In this document: positions 45,475 to 54,833 of the stretch, one piece after another
How positions within the stretch are numbered: position 1 is the first letter of the stretch
Layout of the letters: every line of letters starts with the position of its first letter
From: Fibrella arboris
Lineage (GTDB): Bacteria; Bacteroidota; Bacteroidia; Cytophagales; Spirosomataceae
Direction: 5' to 3'
Length of the DNA stretch: 64,000 bases
Assembly: GCF_041321095.1 (NCBI RefSeq)
Contig: NZ_JBGGWE010000003.1
Span: 186,001-250,000, forward strand
Program-made: the position numbers and the translations under genes
Notes under the pieces: generated by a model
Told to the model about the DNA's origin: nothing
What the model saw: the letters and a program-made list of their open reading frames with translations, nothing else
Database searches by the model: none

Positions 45475-46200
45475 TCAATTATTCAAGATCTGATCGCGAC
45501 GGATATTTTCGGGGGGGGCGCTGTTCTGGCTCTGGCGGTACTCTTTAGTCTTAAAGTCTCCCCGTTTCACTGATTTAATGAAATTGGCCCAGGCGAAGGG
45601 GTTCAGGAAAGGAAACGTAGTCACTGAGCCGCGGTTAGCAAACGATTCACGCCCCAGGAATTGCTGGTTCATGAAATACTGATGGTTAGAAAGGGCTCCC
45701 ATGGGTGTGGCGGCCATAGCCCGCAATAATGCCTGCGGATCTGTGTTGCGGGCCAGCGCATCCCGATCACGCTGGTCGGGCAGTTTCATATTGATCAGTG
45801 CCTGCTTAAACAACTCTTCTGTCGGGTACGGATACACTTTTACTTCCGACAACAGCTTCACGTCTTCCTGCAGGGCCACAACCGCCGAGTACGTAGCTTC
45901 AGTTAACCGACGGGGAATGATATGGTACTGCGTCTTGTAGCCAACATAACTAAAAATAACGCTGTCTCCGGGAAACACTGGTAGGGCAAAATAGCCGTTG
46001 GTTGCCGACAGCACCCCCTTACCGGCGCGCGGGATGAAAATGCGGGCCAACGGGAGTGGTTCATTGCTCTTCCCACCGGTAATAATTCCTGTAAACGTAA
46101 TCTGGGCACCCTGTCCCTGCGCCAGCCCGTCGGTTGTGAGGCAAAATAACAGCAGCAGCAAGCCAGCCCAAGCACTATATCGTTTGATCAATCGAGTCAT
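45475..46200 (-). CDS. Secreted protein with carboxypeptidase-regulatory-like (CarboxypepD_reg) domain
   Basis: A 241-residue exported protein: signal peptide about 1-28 (LLLLLFCLTTDGLAQ), then one carboxypeptidase regulatory-like beta-sandwich (about 33-115; FTGIITGGKSNEPLPLARIF, TNGYFALPVFPGDSVIFSYVGY), then an alpha-rich tail with no known domain. In Bacteroidota this domain usually heads TonB-dependent receptors, but here there is no plug or barrel, so it is one of the stand-alone envelope proteins of unknown role. Its stop codon lies at the edge of the heptamer repeat. Confidence 0.83.
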   Translation of the reverse strand: MTRLIKRYSAWAGLLLLLFCLTTDGLAQGQGAQITFTGIITGGKSNEPLPLARIFIPRAGKGVLSATNGYFALPVFPGDSVIFSYVGYKTQYHIIPRRLTEATYSAVVALQEDVKLLSEVKVYPYPTEELFKQALINMKLPDQRDRDALARNTDPQALLRAMAATPMGALSNHQYFMNQQFLGRESFANRGSVTTFPFLNPFAWANFIKSVKRGDFKTKEYRQSQNSAPPENIRRDQILNN

Positions 46201-46312
46201 ATCGGAAGAAAAAGCAAACCTGCCCTACAACTAAACCAGTTTGGTAGCGGGCGGTTTAAAACGAGACCCCATTTCCATACGGGGGGTTGTTGCACCTGGT
46301 AACAAAGTAATA

Positions 46313-46335
46313 AAGCCTGAGGTTGCAACAGGCTT
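46313..46335 (-). terminator. Terminator after cdsA
   Basis: A 7-bp stem (AAGCCTG with CAGGCTT) and 9-nt loop; on the minus strand it is followed by a T/A-rich run, 36 bp after the cdsA stop. Confidence 0.55.
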
Positions 46336-46370
46336 GCTGACAGTAGAATTTAACGAATATTAATGGTTGC

Positions 46371-47204
46371 TCAGGCAAATAATTTCAGGAATGTCAGAAT
46401 GAAGGGAGCAGCCAGCAGAAGCCCATCGAAACGGTCGAGGAAACCACCGTGGCCGGGAATACTGGTGCCGGAGTCCTTGATGGCAATACTCCGCTTGAAG
46501 AGCGATTCGACCAGATCGCCGTATGTCCCCGTCACAACGATGATTGCTCCGATGCAATACCATTGCCAGGGCGTCAGTTCAGGCGCATACCAGGTTAACC
46601 CCAACGCCACCAGCCCCGCCGCCGCCGCGCCGCCAATACTTCCCTCCCACGATTTCTTGGGCGATACCCGCTCGAACAGCTTTCGTCGGCCGAATTTAGT
46701 CCCGGCAAAATAGGCGCCAATGTCAGATGCCCACAGCAGGAACAAACAGCCCAGCACCACTTTATACTGGTATACGCCCGTGCGCAGCGCCAGTACATTT
46801 AGCAGGGCAAACGGTACGCCCACGTAGATGACGCCCAGAAATGTGAAGCCAATATTGGTAAACGGCTTCATGTCTTTCTTCTTGTACAGTTTGATCAGAA
46901 AGATCATCGACGAAGCCGGGCTAATCAGGTAATAAGCCGACTCGGCAACGTACCCCATTTCGACCAGGAAAGTCAGCACACTGACCAGGCAACCCACTAC
47001 CGTGCCGTAGTAGGTTAGTGGCTGGTTGCCATCGAGGCCCAGCAACCGGTAGAACTCAATTTGCGCCAACGCGCTGATAACCAGAAACAACAGAGCAAAC
47101 GTATACACGCTATAGCTAATGCAGAAGAGGATAACGGCTACGCCAAAAATGGCCGCAATAACACGTTGCTGTAGATTCGACAGCTCAGCTAATCGTTGTC
47201 TCAT
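46371..47204 (-). CDS. cdsA: Phosphatidate cytidylyltransferase CdsA
   Basis: CdsA makes CDP-diacylglycerol from phosphatidate and CTP, the branch point for phospholipids. The 277-residue membrane protein has about eight helices and the family signature near the C-terminus (GDLVESLFKRSIAIKDSG, then PGHGGFLDRFDGLL), plus SDIGAYFAGTKFGRRK and SPKKSWEGSIGG. Its start overlaps the end of the DUF2007 gene by 20 bp, so they are co-transcribed and translationally linked. Confidence 0.95.
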   Translation of the reverse strand: MRQRLAELSNLQQRVIAAIFGVAVILFCISYSVYTFALLFLVISALAQIEFYRLLGLDGNQPLTYYGTVVGCLVSVLTFLVEMGYVAESAYYLISPASSMIFLIKLYKKKDMKPFTNIGFTFLGVIYVGVPFALLNVLALRTGVYQYKVVLGCLFLLWASDIGAYFAGTKFGRRKLFERVSPKKSWEGSIGGAAAAGLVALGLTWYAPELTPWQWYCIGAIIVVTGTYGDLVESLFKRSIAIKDSGTSIPGHGGFLDRFDGLLLAAPFILTFLKLFA

Positions 47205-47400
47205 TATCTAGAATTATACGGGCAATAATAGCATCTTTCGTCGGCACGTACACCTCATAATTACCAAACAGCTCGGGATACGAACTACTCTGTTTATTAA
47301 TGATTACGGCATCAATGTCATTCTCAACAAGCTGCGCCTTGGCAAGCTCGGCTTGGTAGGGCTGTTTTGTCATCAGCACCTTTTCCCAGTCTGTGGTCAT
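47185..47400 (-). CDS. DUF2007 domain-containing small protein
   Basis: A 71-residue protein of the DUF2007 type: YQAELAKAQLVENDIDAVIINK followed by a short FGNYEVYVP strand is the family pattern. Such proteins resemble a small regulatory ferredoxin-like fold; function is unknown. In Bacteroidota it often precedes cdsA, as here, with a 20-bp overlap. Confidence 0.85.
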   Translation of the reverse strand: MTTDWEKVLMTKQPYQAELAKAQLVENDIDAVIINKQSSSYPELFGNYEVYVPTKDAIIARIILDNETTIS

Positions 47401-47484
47401 ATATCGGTATCAATTGTCTACTATCAATGAACAAGTATTGGTTAGGCTTTGTCAGCCAGTCATTTCAGTGTGATCAGGTATGGC

Positions 47485-48429
47485 TCACTGGCCATTGAGT
47501 CTGTTCATACGCTTAAAAAGCACCAATGCCCCCACCGTTACCAACGTACCCATGAGGGCGGCAGATAACGGCACCGCTTCGGTACTATCCACATCAATGG
47601 TCGTTAGTTGCCGCTGGTGCAGAAAGATCATCAGTACGGTGAACCCATTGTTGATAAAATGGGCCAGCATGGGTACCCACAAATTGCCCGACCAGACGTA
47701 GAGATACCCGAACATAGCCCCCAGCAACATACGGGGCAGAAAGCCGTAGAACTGAAAGTGGATCGCACTGAACAACGCCGCTGCCAGCCAGATACCAGCA
47801 TGGATACTCCCCGTCCAGGCAATGAATTTCCGTTGTAGTATGCCGCGAAACAGCACCTCTTCGCCCAGGGCCGGGATAATAGCGATCGTCAGCAACGCCA
47901 TTACCAGTTGGGTAACCGAGCTAAAAGTGGTCAGGAACCTGGTCAATTCTGCCATCTGGTCCTCTTTGGCGCGCATCCAGCGTTCGAGCGGTGCGAGTGC
48001 TTCGGGTAACTGTAGGGCCTGATTTAACTCAATGATGAGCCCGTTTACCGGCATAAACGCAATAGTCAGCACCATAACCAGCCCCCAGCCAGCTACCCGG
48101 TAGGTGGGTTGGCTACTGAAATTAGTCAGTTTGCGTTGATCGACGAAGAACCAGTACAGCAGTGACGGTAGTAAAAACGTGCTTACATGACTTATAGCCT
48201 GTACAATCATAAGCCACCACCAGCCGTTAGGTGTTGATGCAGGCTTTTGCAGAAGTTCGGGGACGCTATGCATCGCACCGCCCGAAGCCATGGCTCCCGC
48301 CCCTACGATCAATGCAGCCACCAAAGCGCCCAGTGTCATGCCCAACATGATAAACCCAAACAGCAACAGCATGGAACGCAAAGGCTGCGGTTCGGGTGTT
48401 AGTTGGTAAGACGTTTGTTGTTCTCTCAT
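47485..48429 (-). CDS. CPBP family intramembrane glutamic endopeptidase
   Basis: A 314-residue membrane protein with about eight helices and the CPBP/Abi signatures: the EE pair in LGEEVLFRGILQRKF, the FSAIHFQFYGF motif with catalytic His, and a last motif LAHFINN. These are related to Rce1-type proteases; bacterial targets are mostly unknown. The frame is open back to 48603, but ATG 48429 yields a normal cytoplasmic N-terminus before the first helix. Divergent from the exopolysaccharide locus. Confidence 0.87.
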   Translation of the reverse strand: MREQQTSYQLTPEPQPLRSMLLLFGFIMLGMTLGALVAALIVGAGAMASGGAMHSVPELLQKPASTPNGWWWLMIVQAISHVSTFLLPSLLYWFFVDQRKLTNFSSQPTYRVAGWGLVMVLTIAFMPVNGLIIELNQALQLPEALAPLERWMRAKEDQMAELTRFLTTFSSVTQLVMALLTIAIIPALGEEVLFRGILQRKFIAWTGSIHAGIWLAAALFSAIHFQFYGFLPRMLLGAMFGYLYVWSGNLWVPMLAHFINNGFTVLMIFLHQRQLTTIDVDSTEAVPLSAALMGTLVTVGALVLFKRMNRLNGQ

Positions 48430-48504
48430 AGTTTTCACAAAAATAGGGTAGCTTTCGCAGACAATTAACCCAAATTTGCGACCCATCAACACACATTTAG
48501 TCCC

Positions 48505-49269
48505 TTGGCTACCTTCTGGCAACAAGTAACGAACCGGTTTAAACTGGCTACCGCTCCCCCGCAACCTGCCAGGGCTGGGTACGTTGTTGATATGCACAGC
48601 CATCTGTTACCCGATGTAGACGATGGCATCCGCTCCCTCGACGAGGCGATGACTTGCCTGCGTCAGTTTGCCGAATGGGGTATCGAGCATGTGGTCACTA
48701 CGCCCCATATCAGCCAGGATGTTTACCCCAATGCGTCGGCGCTGTTGCGTACCGTTGCCGACGAAGTGCGCGCTCAGCTTCAGGTCGAAGCTATTCCTAT
48801 TACCTTCAACCTGGCCGCCGAATACATGCTGGATGAGCTGTTTGACAAACGGCTTCATCAGAACGACCTGCTCTGCTTCGGCACCGAACGCTATGTGCTG
48901 ATCGAAACTGGCTGGGCCAGTCTGCCCCGTCAGTTGGCTACCTGGCTCTTTCAACTACAGGTACAGGGCTATAAACCAGTGCTGGCTCACCCTGAACGGT
49001 ACCCTTATTTTCGGGGAAAGACAGAGGCGCTGGCTGAACTCCGGCATCAGGGGTGCCTGATGCAACTGAACCTGATGTCGCTGACAGGCCGATACGGGTC
49101 AGCCACCCGAAAGATGGCGCAGTCGCTTATCCAGCAGGGGTTGGTCGATTTTGTTTCGTCTGACCTGCACCATGCCCGCGATCTGCCGGTACTGGAAAAA
49201 GCCATGCAGACAGCCGACTACCAACTCCTCTGCCAGTTACCTCTTTGTCTCCCTACATTTACTAAGTAA
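48505..49269 (+). CDS. CpsB/YwqE-type tyrosine-protein phosphatase (PHP fold)
   Basis: A 254-residue PHP-fold metal-dependent phosphatase of the CpsB/CapC/YwqE type. It begins with the metal-binding DMHSHLLPDVDDG (about 29-41), has the VVTTPHIS segment, HPERYPYF and a C-terminal VSSDLHHARD, which together make the trinuclear metal site. Such enzymes remove phosphate from the tyrosine-rich tail of Wzc-type kinases, and a Wzc-like kinase lies 2.4 kb downstream. A TTG at 48505 is used as start because the first ATG (48592) would begin inside the metal motif. First gene of the exopolysaccharide locus. Confidence 0.88.
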   Translation: MATFWQQVTNRFKLATAPPQPARAGYVVDMHSHLLPDVDDGIRSLDEAMTCLRQFAEWGIEHVVTTPHISQDVYPNASALLRTVADEVRAQLQVEAIPITFNLAAEYMLDELFDKRLHQNDLLCFGTERYVLIETGWASLPRQLATWLFQLQVQGYKPVLAHPERYPYFRGKTEALAELRHQGCLMQLNLMSLTGRYGSATRKMAQSLIQQGLVDFVSSDLHHARDLPVLEKAMQTADYQLLCQLPLCLPTFTK

Positions 49270-49385
49270 TTTTATTAGTAATTTGCACGGTGGTTTTCCA
49301 GTGTCGCCAGGTGCCTGTATGTTTGTATCCCCTTTGAGTTGCCTTTAGCCTTTTTGCATACCAATTTTGCCGTACATCGCCGTTA

Positions 49386-50666
49386 ATGACTCCTGTTGCA
49401 TCGTTTACCAATACCCCCCGCATTGGGGTCATTGGACTGGGCTACGTAGGCCTCCCGCTTGCCCTTGAATTCGGCAAGCACTGGCCAACAGTAGGTTATG
49501 ATATAAATTCAACCCGGATCAGTGAGTTAATCCAGCACGTTGATCAAACGCGTGAAATAGATGCGGCCGCTTTCAAAGCCAGCCCACATACCAAATTCAG
49601 TAGTCAATCGGACGAGTTGGCCAATTGCACCGTCTACATTGTAACAGTACCTACACCCATCGACAAGTATAAATGCCCCGACCTAACAGCTTTGCTGGCG
49701 GCATCGCAGTTGGTAGGAACGTACCTGAAGCAGGGTGATGTGGTCATTTATGAATCAACAGTTTATCCGGGTTGTACCGAAGAAGACTGCGTTCCTGAGC
49801 TGGAAAAGGCCAGTGGCTTACACTACAACGTCGATTTCTTCTGCGGCTATTCGCCCGAGCGGATCAACCCCGGCGACAAAAAACGGACCCTGACGACCAT
49901 CCTGAAAATTACTTCTGGCTCAACCCCGGCGATCGCCCAGTTTGTTGATCAGTTGTATCGGTCGATTATCAGTGCCGGCACGCACCTGGCCCCGTCTATC
50001 AAGGTCGCCGAAGCAGCCAAGGCTATCGAAAATGCCCAGCGCGACGTAAATATCTCTTTTGTCAATGAGCTGGCCCTCATCTTCGACCGGCTCAACATCG
50101 ACACCATGGACGTACTCGAAGCGGCGGGTACCAAATGGAACTTCCTGAAGTTTACACCAGGTCTGGTAGGCGGGCATTGCATCAGCGTTGACCCTTATTA
50201 TCTGGCGCATAAAGCTGAAAGCGTTGGCTACCATCCGCAGGTCATTTTATCGGGTCGGCGGGTCAATGACGACATGCCTATCTACGTGGCCAACAAGCTG
50301 GTAAAGGCACTGATCCGATCGGGTAGTCCGGTGGCGGGTGCCAGCGTGTTGCTGTTAGGTATTACCTTTAAAGAAAATTGTCCCGACGTGCGCAATACAA
50401 AGGTGGCCGATATCTACCATGAACTGACCGGATTCGGTATCAATGTAACCGTCTATGACCCCTGGGCTATCGCCGAAGAGGTAGCCCATGAACACCATAT
50501 TTCGCTGGCCGGTAGTGCACAGGGGCATTATGATGGTATTGTACTGGCCGTCGCCCACGATGAGTTCAGGCAATTGGATATTAACGCCCTGCGCCGCCAC
50601 GAAAAGGCCGTTGTCTATGACCTTAAATCGGTACTGGATCGAAGCCTCGTCTCTATGCGCATCTGA
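49386..50666 (+). CDS. Nucleotide sugar dehydrogenase (UDP-GlcNAc/GalNAc 6-dehydrogenase type)
   Basis: A 426-residue enzyme with an N-terminal Rossmann domain (GVIGLGYVGLPLALEF), the central dimerisation helix, catalytic Cys265 in GGHCISVDPYYL and a C-terminal UDP-binding domain. It oxidises C6 of a UDP-hexose twice to a uronic acid. The type resembles WbpO/TviB/WbpA, which use N-acetylated sugars, rather than Ugd. Its product is probably a charged building block for the polymer made by this locus; an AsnB-like amidotransferase at the end of the window might amidate it (inference). Confidence 0.9.
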   Translation: MTPVASFTNTPRIGVIGLGYVGLPLALEFGKHWPTVGYDINSTRISELIQHVDQTREIDAAAFKASPHTKFSSQSDELANCTVYIVTVPTPIDKYKCPDLTALLAASQLVGTYLKQGDVVIYESTVYPGCTEEDCVPELEKASGLHYNVDFFCGYSPERINPGDKKRTLTTILKITSGSTPAIAQFVDQLYRSIISAGTHLAPSIKVAEAAKAIENAQRDVNISFVNELALIFDRLNIDTMDVLEAAGTKWNFLKFTPGLVGGHCISVDPYYLAHKAESVGYHPQVILSGRRVNDDMPIYVANKLVKALIRSGSPVAGASVLLLGITFKENCPDVRNTKVADIYHELTGFGINVTVYDPWAIAEEVAHEHHISLAGSAQGHYDGIVLAVAHDEFRQLDINALRRHEKAVVYDLKSVLDRSLVSMRI

Positions 50667-50693
50667 CTTTAATTTACTCAACTCCAAACAATT

Positions 50694-51572
50694 ATGCAGT
50701 TCAAAAGAACATCGATCACCTGGCTAATGGCCGCTTTGCTGTTACTGAGTTTCATGGAATCAGCCAACGCCCAATCGAGAAAACGTCGCGACGACATTAC
50801 TTACTTCCAGGACCTGTCCCCTTCAGATACCTCCATGCGCATTGGTACCGGTGTTAACGGAACAGCCGTTGCCGGCTCGGCCGGTATAGCAGCAGCACCA
50901 GGCCCCTACATCTACCGCTTGCAGCCCGGCGACATTCTGGCCATTGCCGTTTCGAGCCTTAACGCTGAGGCCGACATCATCTATAACCCCTTTGCCCGCA
51001 CTGGCTTTACGCTGGCGTCGGGGGCAAACAATACGCAGGAAAACAATAACTTGCCCATCGGTTACCGGGTCAGTGAGGCGGGTACCATTAACTTCCCGAA
51101 ACTGGGCGCCATACGGGTAGCGGGCAAAACACTGTCAGACCTGGAAACGATGCTGCGCGATACACTGGTAAAAGGTCAGTACCTGCGCGAGCCGTTCGTC
51201 TCGGTTCGCCTGCTGAACTTCAAAATATCGGTGATGGGTGAGGTGAACCGGCCATCGGTCTATACCGTGCAAAATGAAAAAATAACGCTGACTGAAGCCA
51301 TCAGTCTGGCGGGTGACCTCACGGTGTATGGCAAACGGGAAAATGTCATGGTGATTCGGGAAACCGCCGGGCAGCGCGAGTTTATCCGGGTCGACCTCAC
51401 GCAGCGGAATACCTTCACGTCGGCCGCTTATTACCTGAAACCGAATGATGTGATCTACGTCGAACCTAAAAACAGTAAAAAAGTACAGGCGAGTCGCACA
51501 CTCCCTATTCTTCCCGCTGTACTCAGCGGGTTGACCCTGCTGGCAACCATAGTCCTAAACCTGATTCGTTAA
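50694..51572 (+). CDS. Polysaccharide export protein (Wza-like, SLBB)
   Basis: A 292-residue outer-membrane export protein. It has a signal peptide (about 1-27, SFMESANAQ), the Poly_export domain (YRLQPGDILAIAVSSL and GYRVSEAGTINFPKLGAIRVAGKTL) and one SLBB domain (VMGEVNRPSVYTVQNEKITLTEAISLAG). A C-terminal hydrophobic helix (about 272-291) takes the place of the alpha-barrel helix of Wza. No lipobox Cys is present, unlike enterobacterial Wza. It lies directly upstream of the Wzc-like kinase. Confidence 0.9.
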   Translation: MQFKRTSITWLMAALLLLSFMESANAQSRKRRDDITYFQDLSPSDTSMRIGTGVNGTAVAGSAGIAAAPGPYIYRLQPGDILAIAVSSLNAEADIIYNPFARTGFTLASGANNTQENNNLPIGYRVSEAGTINFPKLGAIRVAGKTLSDLETMLRDTLVKGQYLREPFVSVRLLNFKISVMGEVNRPSVYTVQNEKITLTEAISLAGDLTVYGKRENVMVIRETAGQREFIRVDLTQRNTFTSAAYYLKPNDVIYVEPKNSKKVQASRTLPILPAVLSGLTLLATIVLNLIR

Positions 51573-51581
51573 TCGGGGGTA

Positions 51582-51617
51582 TCGGCCACGTACCTGAGCG
51601 CTCAGGTACGTGGCCGA
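51582..51617. repeat. Perfect 36-bp palindrome between the Wza- and Wzc-like genes
   Basis: 18+18 bases with no spacer; each arm contains the ACGTACCTGAGC sequence, so the over-represented GGTACGT core appears here in both orientations head to head. It lies 10 bp after the exporter stop. As a loop-less hairpin it could attenuate transcription into the kinase gene. Confidence 0.75.
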
Positions 51618-51663
51618 CCTTAGTAGTTTACCCCAGTACCCTTACTATCCGTAACAAGCACAC

Positions 51664-54042
51664 ATGACATCAATTGGGCAATCAGAAAATCAGTTCGGTC
51701 AGGAATACATCAAGTTCCTGGCGACGAAATACCTGCGTAACTGGTACTGGTTTGCGCTGACCCTGATCATAAGCCTGGTGGGTATGTTTGGTTACCTGAC
51801 AACGTTGAAGTACTCCTATAGCGCCCAGGCAAGTATCCTCATCAAGGAGGAAGACAATATGGGGGCTTCATCCAAACAGGCGCTCATGGAAGAACTCGAC
51901 ATGTTCGGCTCCAAGAAGCAGGTGGAGAATGAGATGGAAGTGCTCAAATCCCGCAAGCTGGCCGAAAAAGTAGTGGACGACCTGGGCCTGGATATGGTCT
52001 ACTCCTACAAAGACCGCTGGCGGGTACGGGATATTTACCGCGATGCACCCATCGTCGTGAAAGTGCTGAAACCGACTGAAGCGGCCTACGATATTCCATT
52101 CGAAGTATCTATTGCCCCCGGCAAGGCCATCATCGACGGAGTGGCCTGTCCGTTTGGGCAGGCTACTCAGTCTCCGCTTGGGCTGGTACTGATTACGAAG
52201 CGCGACAGCGTGACGAAACAACACCGCGACATTCTGGTGACGATGCAGCACCGGGACGAGGTGATCAAGTCATTCCTGAAGAGTCTGCGTGTATCGCAAC
52301 CCAACAAGTCGGCCTCGGTACTCTTCCTGACAATGGAAGACACCGCACCAGATCGGGCCGAAGCGTATGTGAATCGGCTGATCTACTTTTATGAACTTTC
52401 TTCGCTCCAGGATAAAAACCGGGTAGCGGCTAATACGCTTCGCTTTGTTGAAGACCGTCTGAGTATTATATCCCGCGAGCTAACCTCCGTAGAAGGTGAT
52501 ATTCAGCGGTACAAAACCAATTCAGGCATTGTCGATCTGAGTTCAGAGTCAGAACTCTTTCTGGGCAAAGTAAAGGAAAATGATGCGCAACTGAGTCAGG
52601 TCAGCATCCAGCTAGGTACGTTGGGTGAAATTGAAACCTATCTGGCCAGTAAAACGGGCAACCGGGTAGTGTCGCCGTCAACTGCCGGTCTGGAAAGCCC
52701 CACACTGACGGGCCTGATCGGAAACCTGCTTGACCTGGAAGCAAAACGCGAGACGCTGATACGGACTGTGCCCGAAAAGTCAGTCCCCATTGAGACGATC
52801 GATGATCAAATTCGGAGCACTAAACGCAACATCGCCGACAATGTACAGACACTACGGCGCATTCTGCTGACTACGCAAAGCAACCTACAGGCGACTAACA
52901 AACGAATTGAATCGACCATTCGGACGATTCCTCAGAAAGAACGGCAACTGCTCGATATTTCCCGGCAGGCCAGCATTAAAGGCAACCTGTATACGTACCT
53001 GCTGCAAAAACGAGAAGAAACGGCCATGTCTTTTGCGTCAACGGTGTCGGATCTCCGGCTGATTGATGATGCCAAAGCCGATCCTCAGCCGGTGAAGCCG
53101 GTCAGACGTAACTATTACCTGGTCGCTCTGCTAATAGGTCTGCTGTTACCCGTGCTGGTGCTTTGGTTGCTCGACTATTTCAACAACAAGATCAGCCGGA
53201 AAACACAGGTTGAAGAGGCGACCGATACCCCGATCATTGGAGAAATCATCCAGTCAGATTCGACGGAATCACCGCTCGAAATGACGCCTAAAAGCCGGTC
53301 ACTTTTATCAGAACAGATTCGGGCGCTGCGTACCAATATTCAGTTTTTCAATCCTGATGGCGGTGTTAAACAGACCATTCTGATCACGTCGAGCATTAGT
53401 GGTGAGGGCAAATCGTTTATATCGCTCAATCTGGCTGCCAGCCTGGCCATTGCCGAGAAGAAGGTGGTCATGCTTGAGCTGGACATGCGGAAGCCCAAAC
53501 TGCACCGCTACATCAAAGAGACCAGCCCGCAGGGGCTATCCAGCTATTTATCGGGCCAGGCTACGCTCGATGAGATCATTAAACCAGTGCCGGGCTACGA
53601 CAAGCTATTTTTCATTCCCTGTGGCATTATTCCGCCCAACCCGTCAGAACTTATTAGCGGCGAGAAAATGCGTTATCTCTTCGAAAACCTGCACGAACAC
53701 TTCGACGTAGTCATTGCCGATACGCCACCCGTGGGCCTTGTGACGGATGCCAATATTCTGGCTAGATACGCCAGTATGACCCTCTACATTGTGCGTCACC
53801 TATACACAGGCAAAGGTTTCCTAAAGAATATCAATACGCTATATCTGGAGAAGCGATTCCCGAACATGTGTCTGGTCATCAATGGCATTGATATGCAAAA
53901 AGACTACGAATACAACTACGGGTACGGCTACGACGCTGGCTACGGCTATATGTACCGCTCAACGTATGGTAATGAGGAATCAAAGCCCAAAAAAGTAGCT
54001 AAAAAAGGACATGGTTTTGACTTCTGGAACCGCGACAAATAG
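51664..54042 (+). CDS. Wzc-like polysaccharide co-polymerase / bacterial tyrosine kinase
   Basis: A 792-residue inner-membrane protein. Residues about 15-45 and 475-500 are membrane helices flanking a periplasmic Wzz/GumC domain with long coiled coils. The C-terminal BY-kinase has Walker A SSISGEGKS (near 580), Walker A' VVMLELDMRKPKLHRY and Walker B DVVIADTPPVGLVTDA. The C-terminus has a tyrosine cluster of about ten Tyr (EYNYGYGYDAGYGYMY) for autophosphorylation. It controls chain length and export with the Wza-like protein, and its tail is the expected substrate of the PHP phosphatase upstream. Confidence 0.94.
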   Translation: MTSIGQSENQFGQEYIKFLATKYLRNWYWFALTLIISLVGMFGYLTTLKYSYSAQASILIKEEDNMGASSKQALMEELDMFGSKKQVENEMEVLKSRKLAEKVVDDLGLDMVYSYKDRWRVRDIYRDAPIVVKVLKPTEAAYDIPFEVSIAPGKAIIDGVACPFGQATQSPLGLVLITKRDSVTKQHRDILVTMQHRDEVIKSFLKSLRVSQPNKSASVLFLTMEDTAPDRAEAYVNRLIYFYELSSLQDKNRVAANTLRFVEDRLSIISRELTSVEGDIQRYKTNSGIVDLSSESELFLGKVKENDAQLSQVSIQLGTLGEIETYLASKTGNRVVSPSTAGLESPTLTGLIGNLLDLEAKRETLIRTVPEKSVPIETIDDQIRSTKRNIADNVQTLRRILLTTQSNLQATNKRIESTIRTIPQKERQLLDISRQASIKGNLYTYLLQKREETAMSFASTVSDLRLIDDAKADPQPVKPVRRNYYLVALLIGLLLPVLVLWLLDYFNNKISRKTQVEEATDTPIIGEIIQSDSTESPLEMTPKSRSLLSEQIRALRTNIQFFNPDGGVKQTILITSSISGEGKSFISLNLAASLAIAEKKVVMLELDMRKPKLHRYIKETSPQGLSSYLSGQATLDEIIKPVPGYDKLFFIPCGIIPPNPSELISGEKMRYLFENLHEHFDVVIADTPPVGLVTDANILARYASMTLYIVRHLYTGKGFLKNINTLYLEKRFPNMCLVINGIDMQKDYEYNYGYGYDAGYGYMYRSTYGNEESKPKKVAKKGHGFDFWNRDK

Positions 54043-54064
54043 CTCTGCTCACACAGCCTATCTT

Positions 54065-54826
54065 ATGAGTATATTAGTTCGTTTGATTGGATTCCCTGCT
54101 ACGTTGTTGCATGGAGACTTATTGGTGTTAGATCGCTGGAGATGGTTGACTAAAAGCCTACAAAAAATTGATGCTACCAGACAAAGTCGGGTATTAGACG
54201 TAGGCTGCGGAACTGGTGCTTTTACTATTGGTGCCGCCCGGCGAGGGTATCAAACGTTAGGTTTAAGCTGGGATGATCGTAACCAGCGTGTCGCAGCAGA
54301 AAGAGCTATTATGTGCAACGCCCCAGGAGCCTCATTTGAGGTATGTGATGTTCGGAATTTAGAGGCGAGGGGCGATTTATCAAATTCGTTCGATTATATC
54401 ATTTGCACAGAGAATATTGAACATATTATTGATGACCAGAAGCTGGTCAAGGAGATGAGCAGGTGCCTGAAAAAAGGAGGTAAATTACTTTTAACAACAC
54501 CAAACTTTGACTTTATACCAATGTATGGCGAGTCTAAATTAATCACTGATCCACCCGTAGAAGACGGGGGTCATGTACGCATCGGTTATACAAAGGCTGA
54601 TCTGCAAAGGCTCTGTGAAATAGCCGGTCTTTCGGTTCAGCAAATATCTTTCTGTAGTGGTTTTTTTAGCCAAAAGCTAACAAGTCTATTGCGTTTTTTC
54701 AATCAAGCAGACTATCGGCTGGGTTGGGTACTAATTTTACCGTTTAGATTATTACCTGTGCTTTTCGACAAGTTAATCCCATATACTGGCTATTCAATTT
54801 GTTTAGTGGCCGAAAAAAAAACCTAA
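54065..54826 (+). CDS. Class I SAM-dependent methyltransferase
   Basis: A 253-residue methyltransferase: SAM-binding motif I VLDVGCGTGAF near residue 45, acidic end of strand 2 replaced by LSWDD, the motif IV region YIICTENIEHII, and GGKLLLTTPNFD. It starts 22 bp after the wzc-like stop; an upstream in-frame ATG at 54011 would overlap wzc. The gene is visibly richer in A and T than its neighbours, a common sign of transfer in polysaccharide loci. It probably methylates a sugar or a lipid-linked intermediate. Confidence 0.85.
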   Translation: MSILVRLIGFPATLLHGDLLVLDRWRWLTKSLQKIDATRQSRVLDVGCGTGAFTIGAARRGYQTLGLSWDDRNQRVAAERAIMCNAPGASFEVCDVRNLEARGDLSNSFDYIICTENIEHIIDDQKLVKEMSRCLKKGGKLLLTTPNFDFIPMYGESKLITDPPVEDGGHVRIGYTKADLQRLCEIAGLSVQQISFCSGFFSQKLTSLLRFFNQADYRLGWVLILPFRLLPVLFDKLIPYTGYSICLVAEKKT

Positions 54827-54833
54827 AAGCCTG

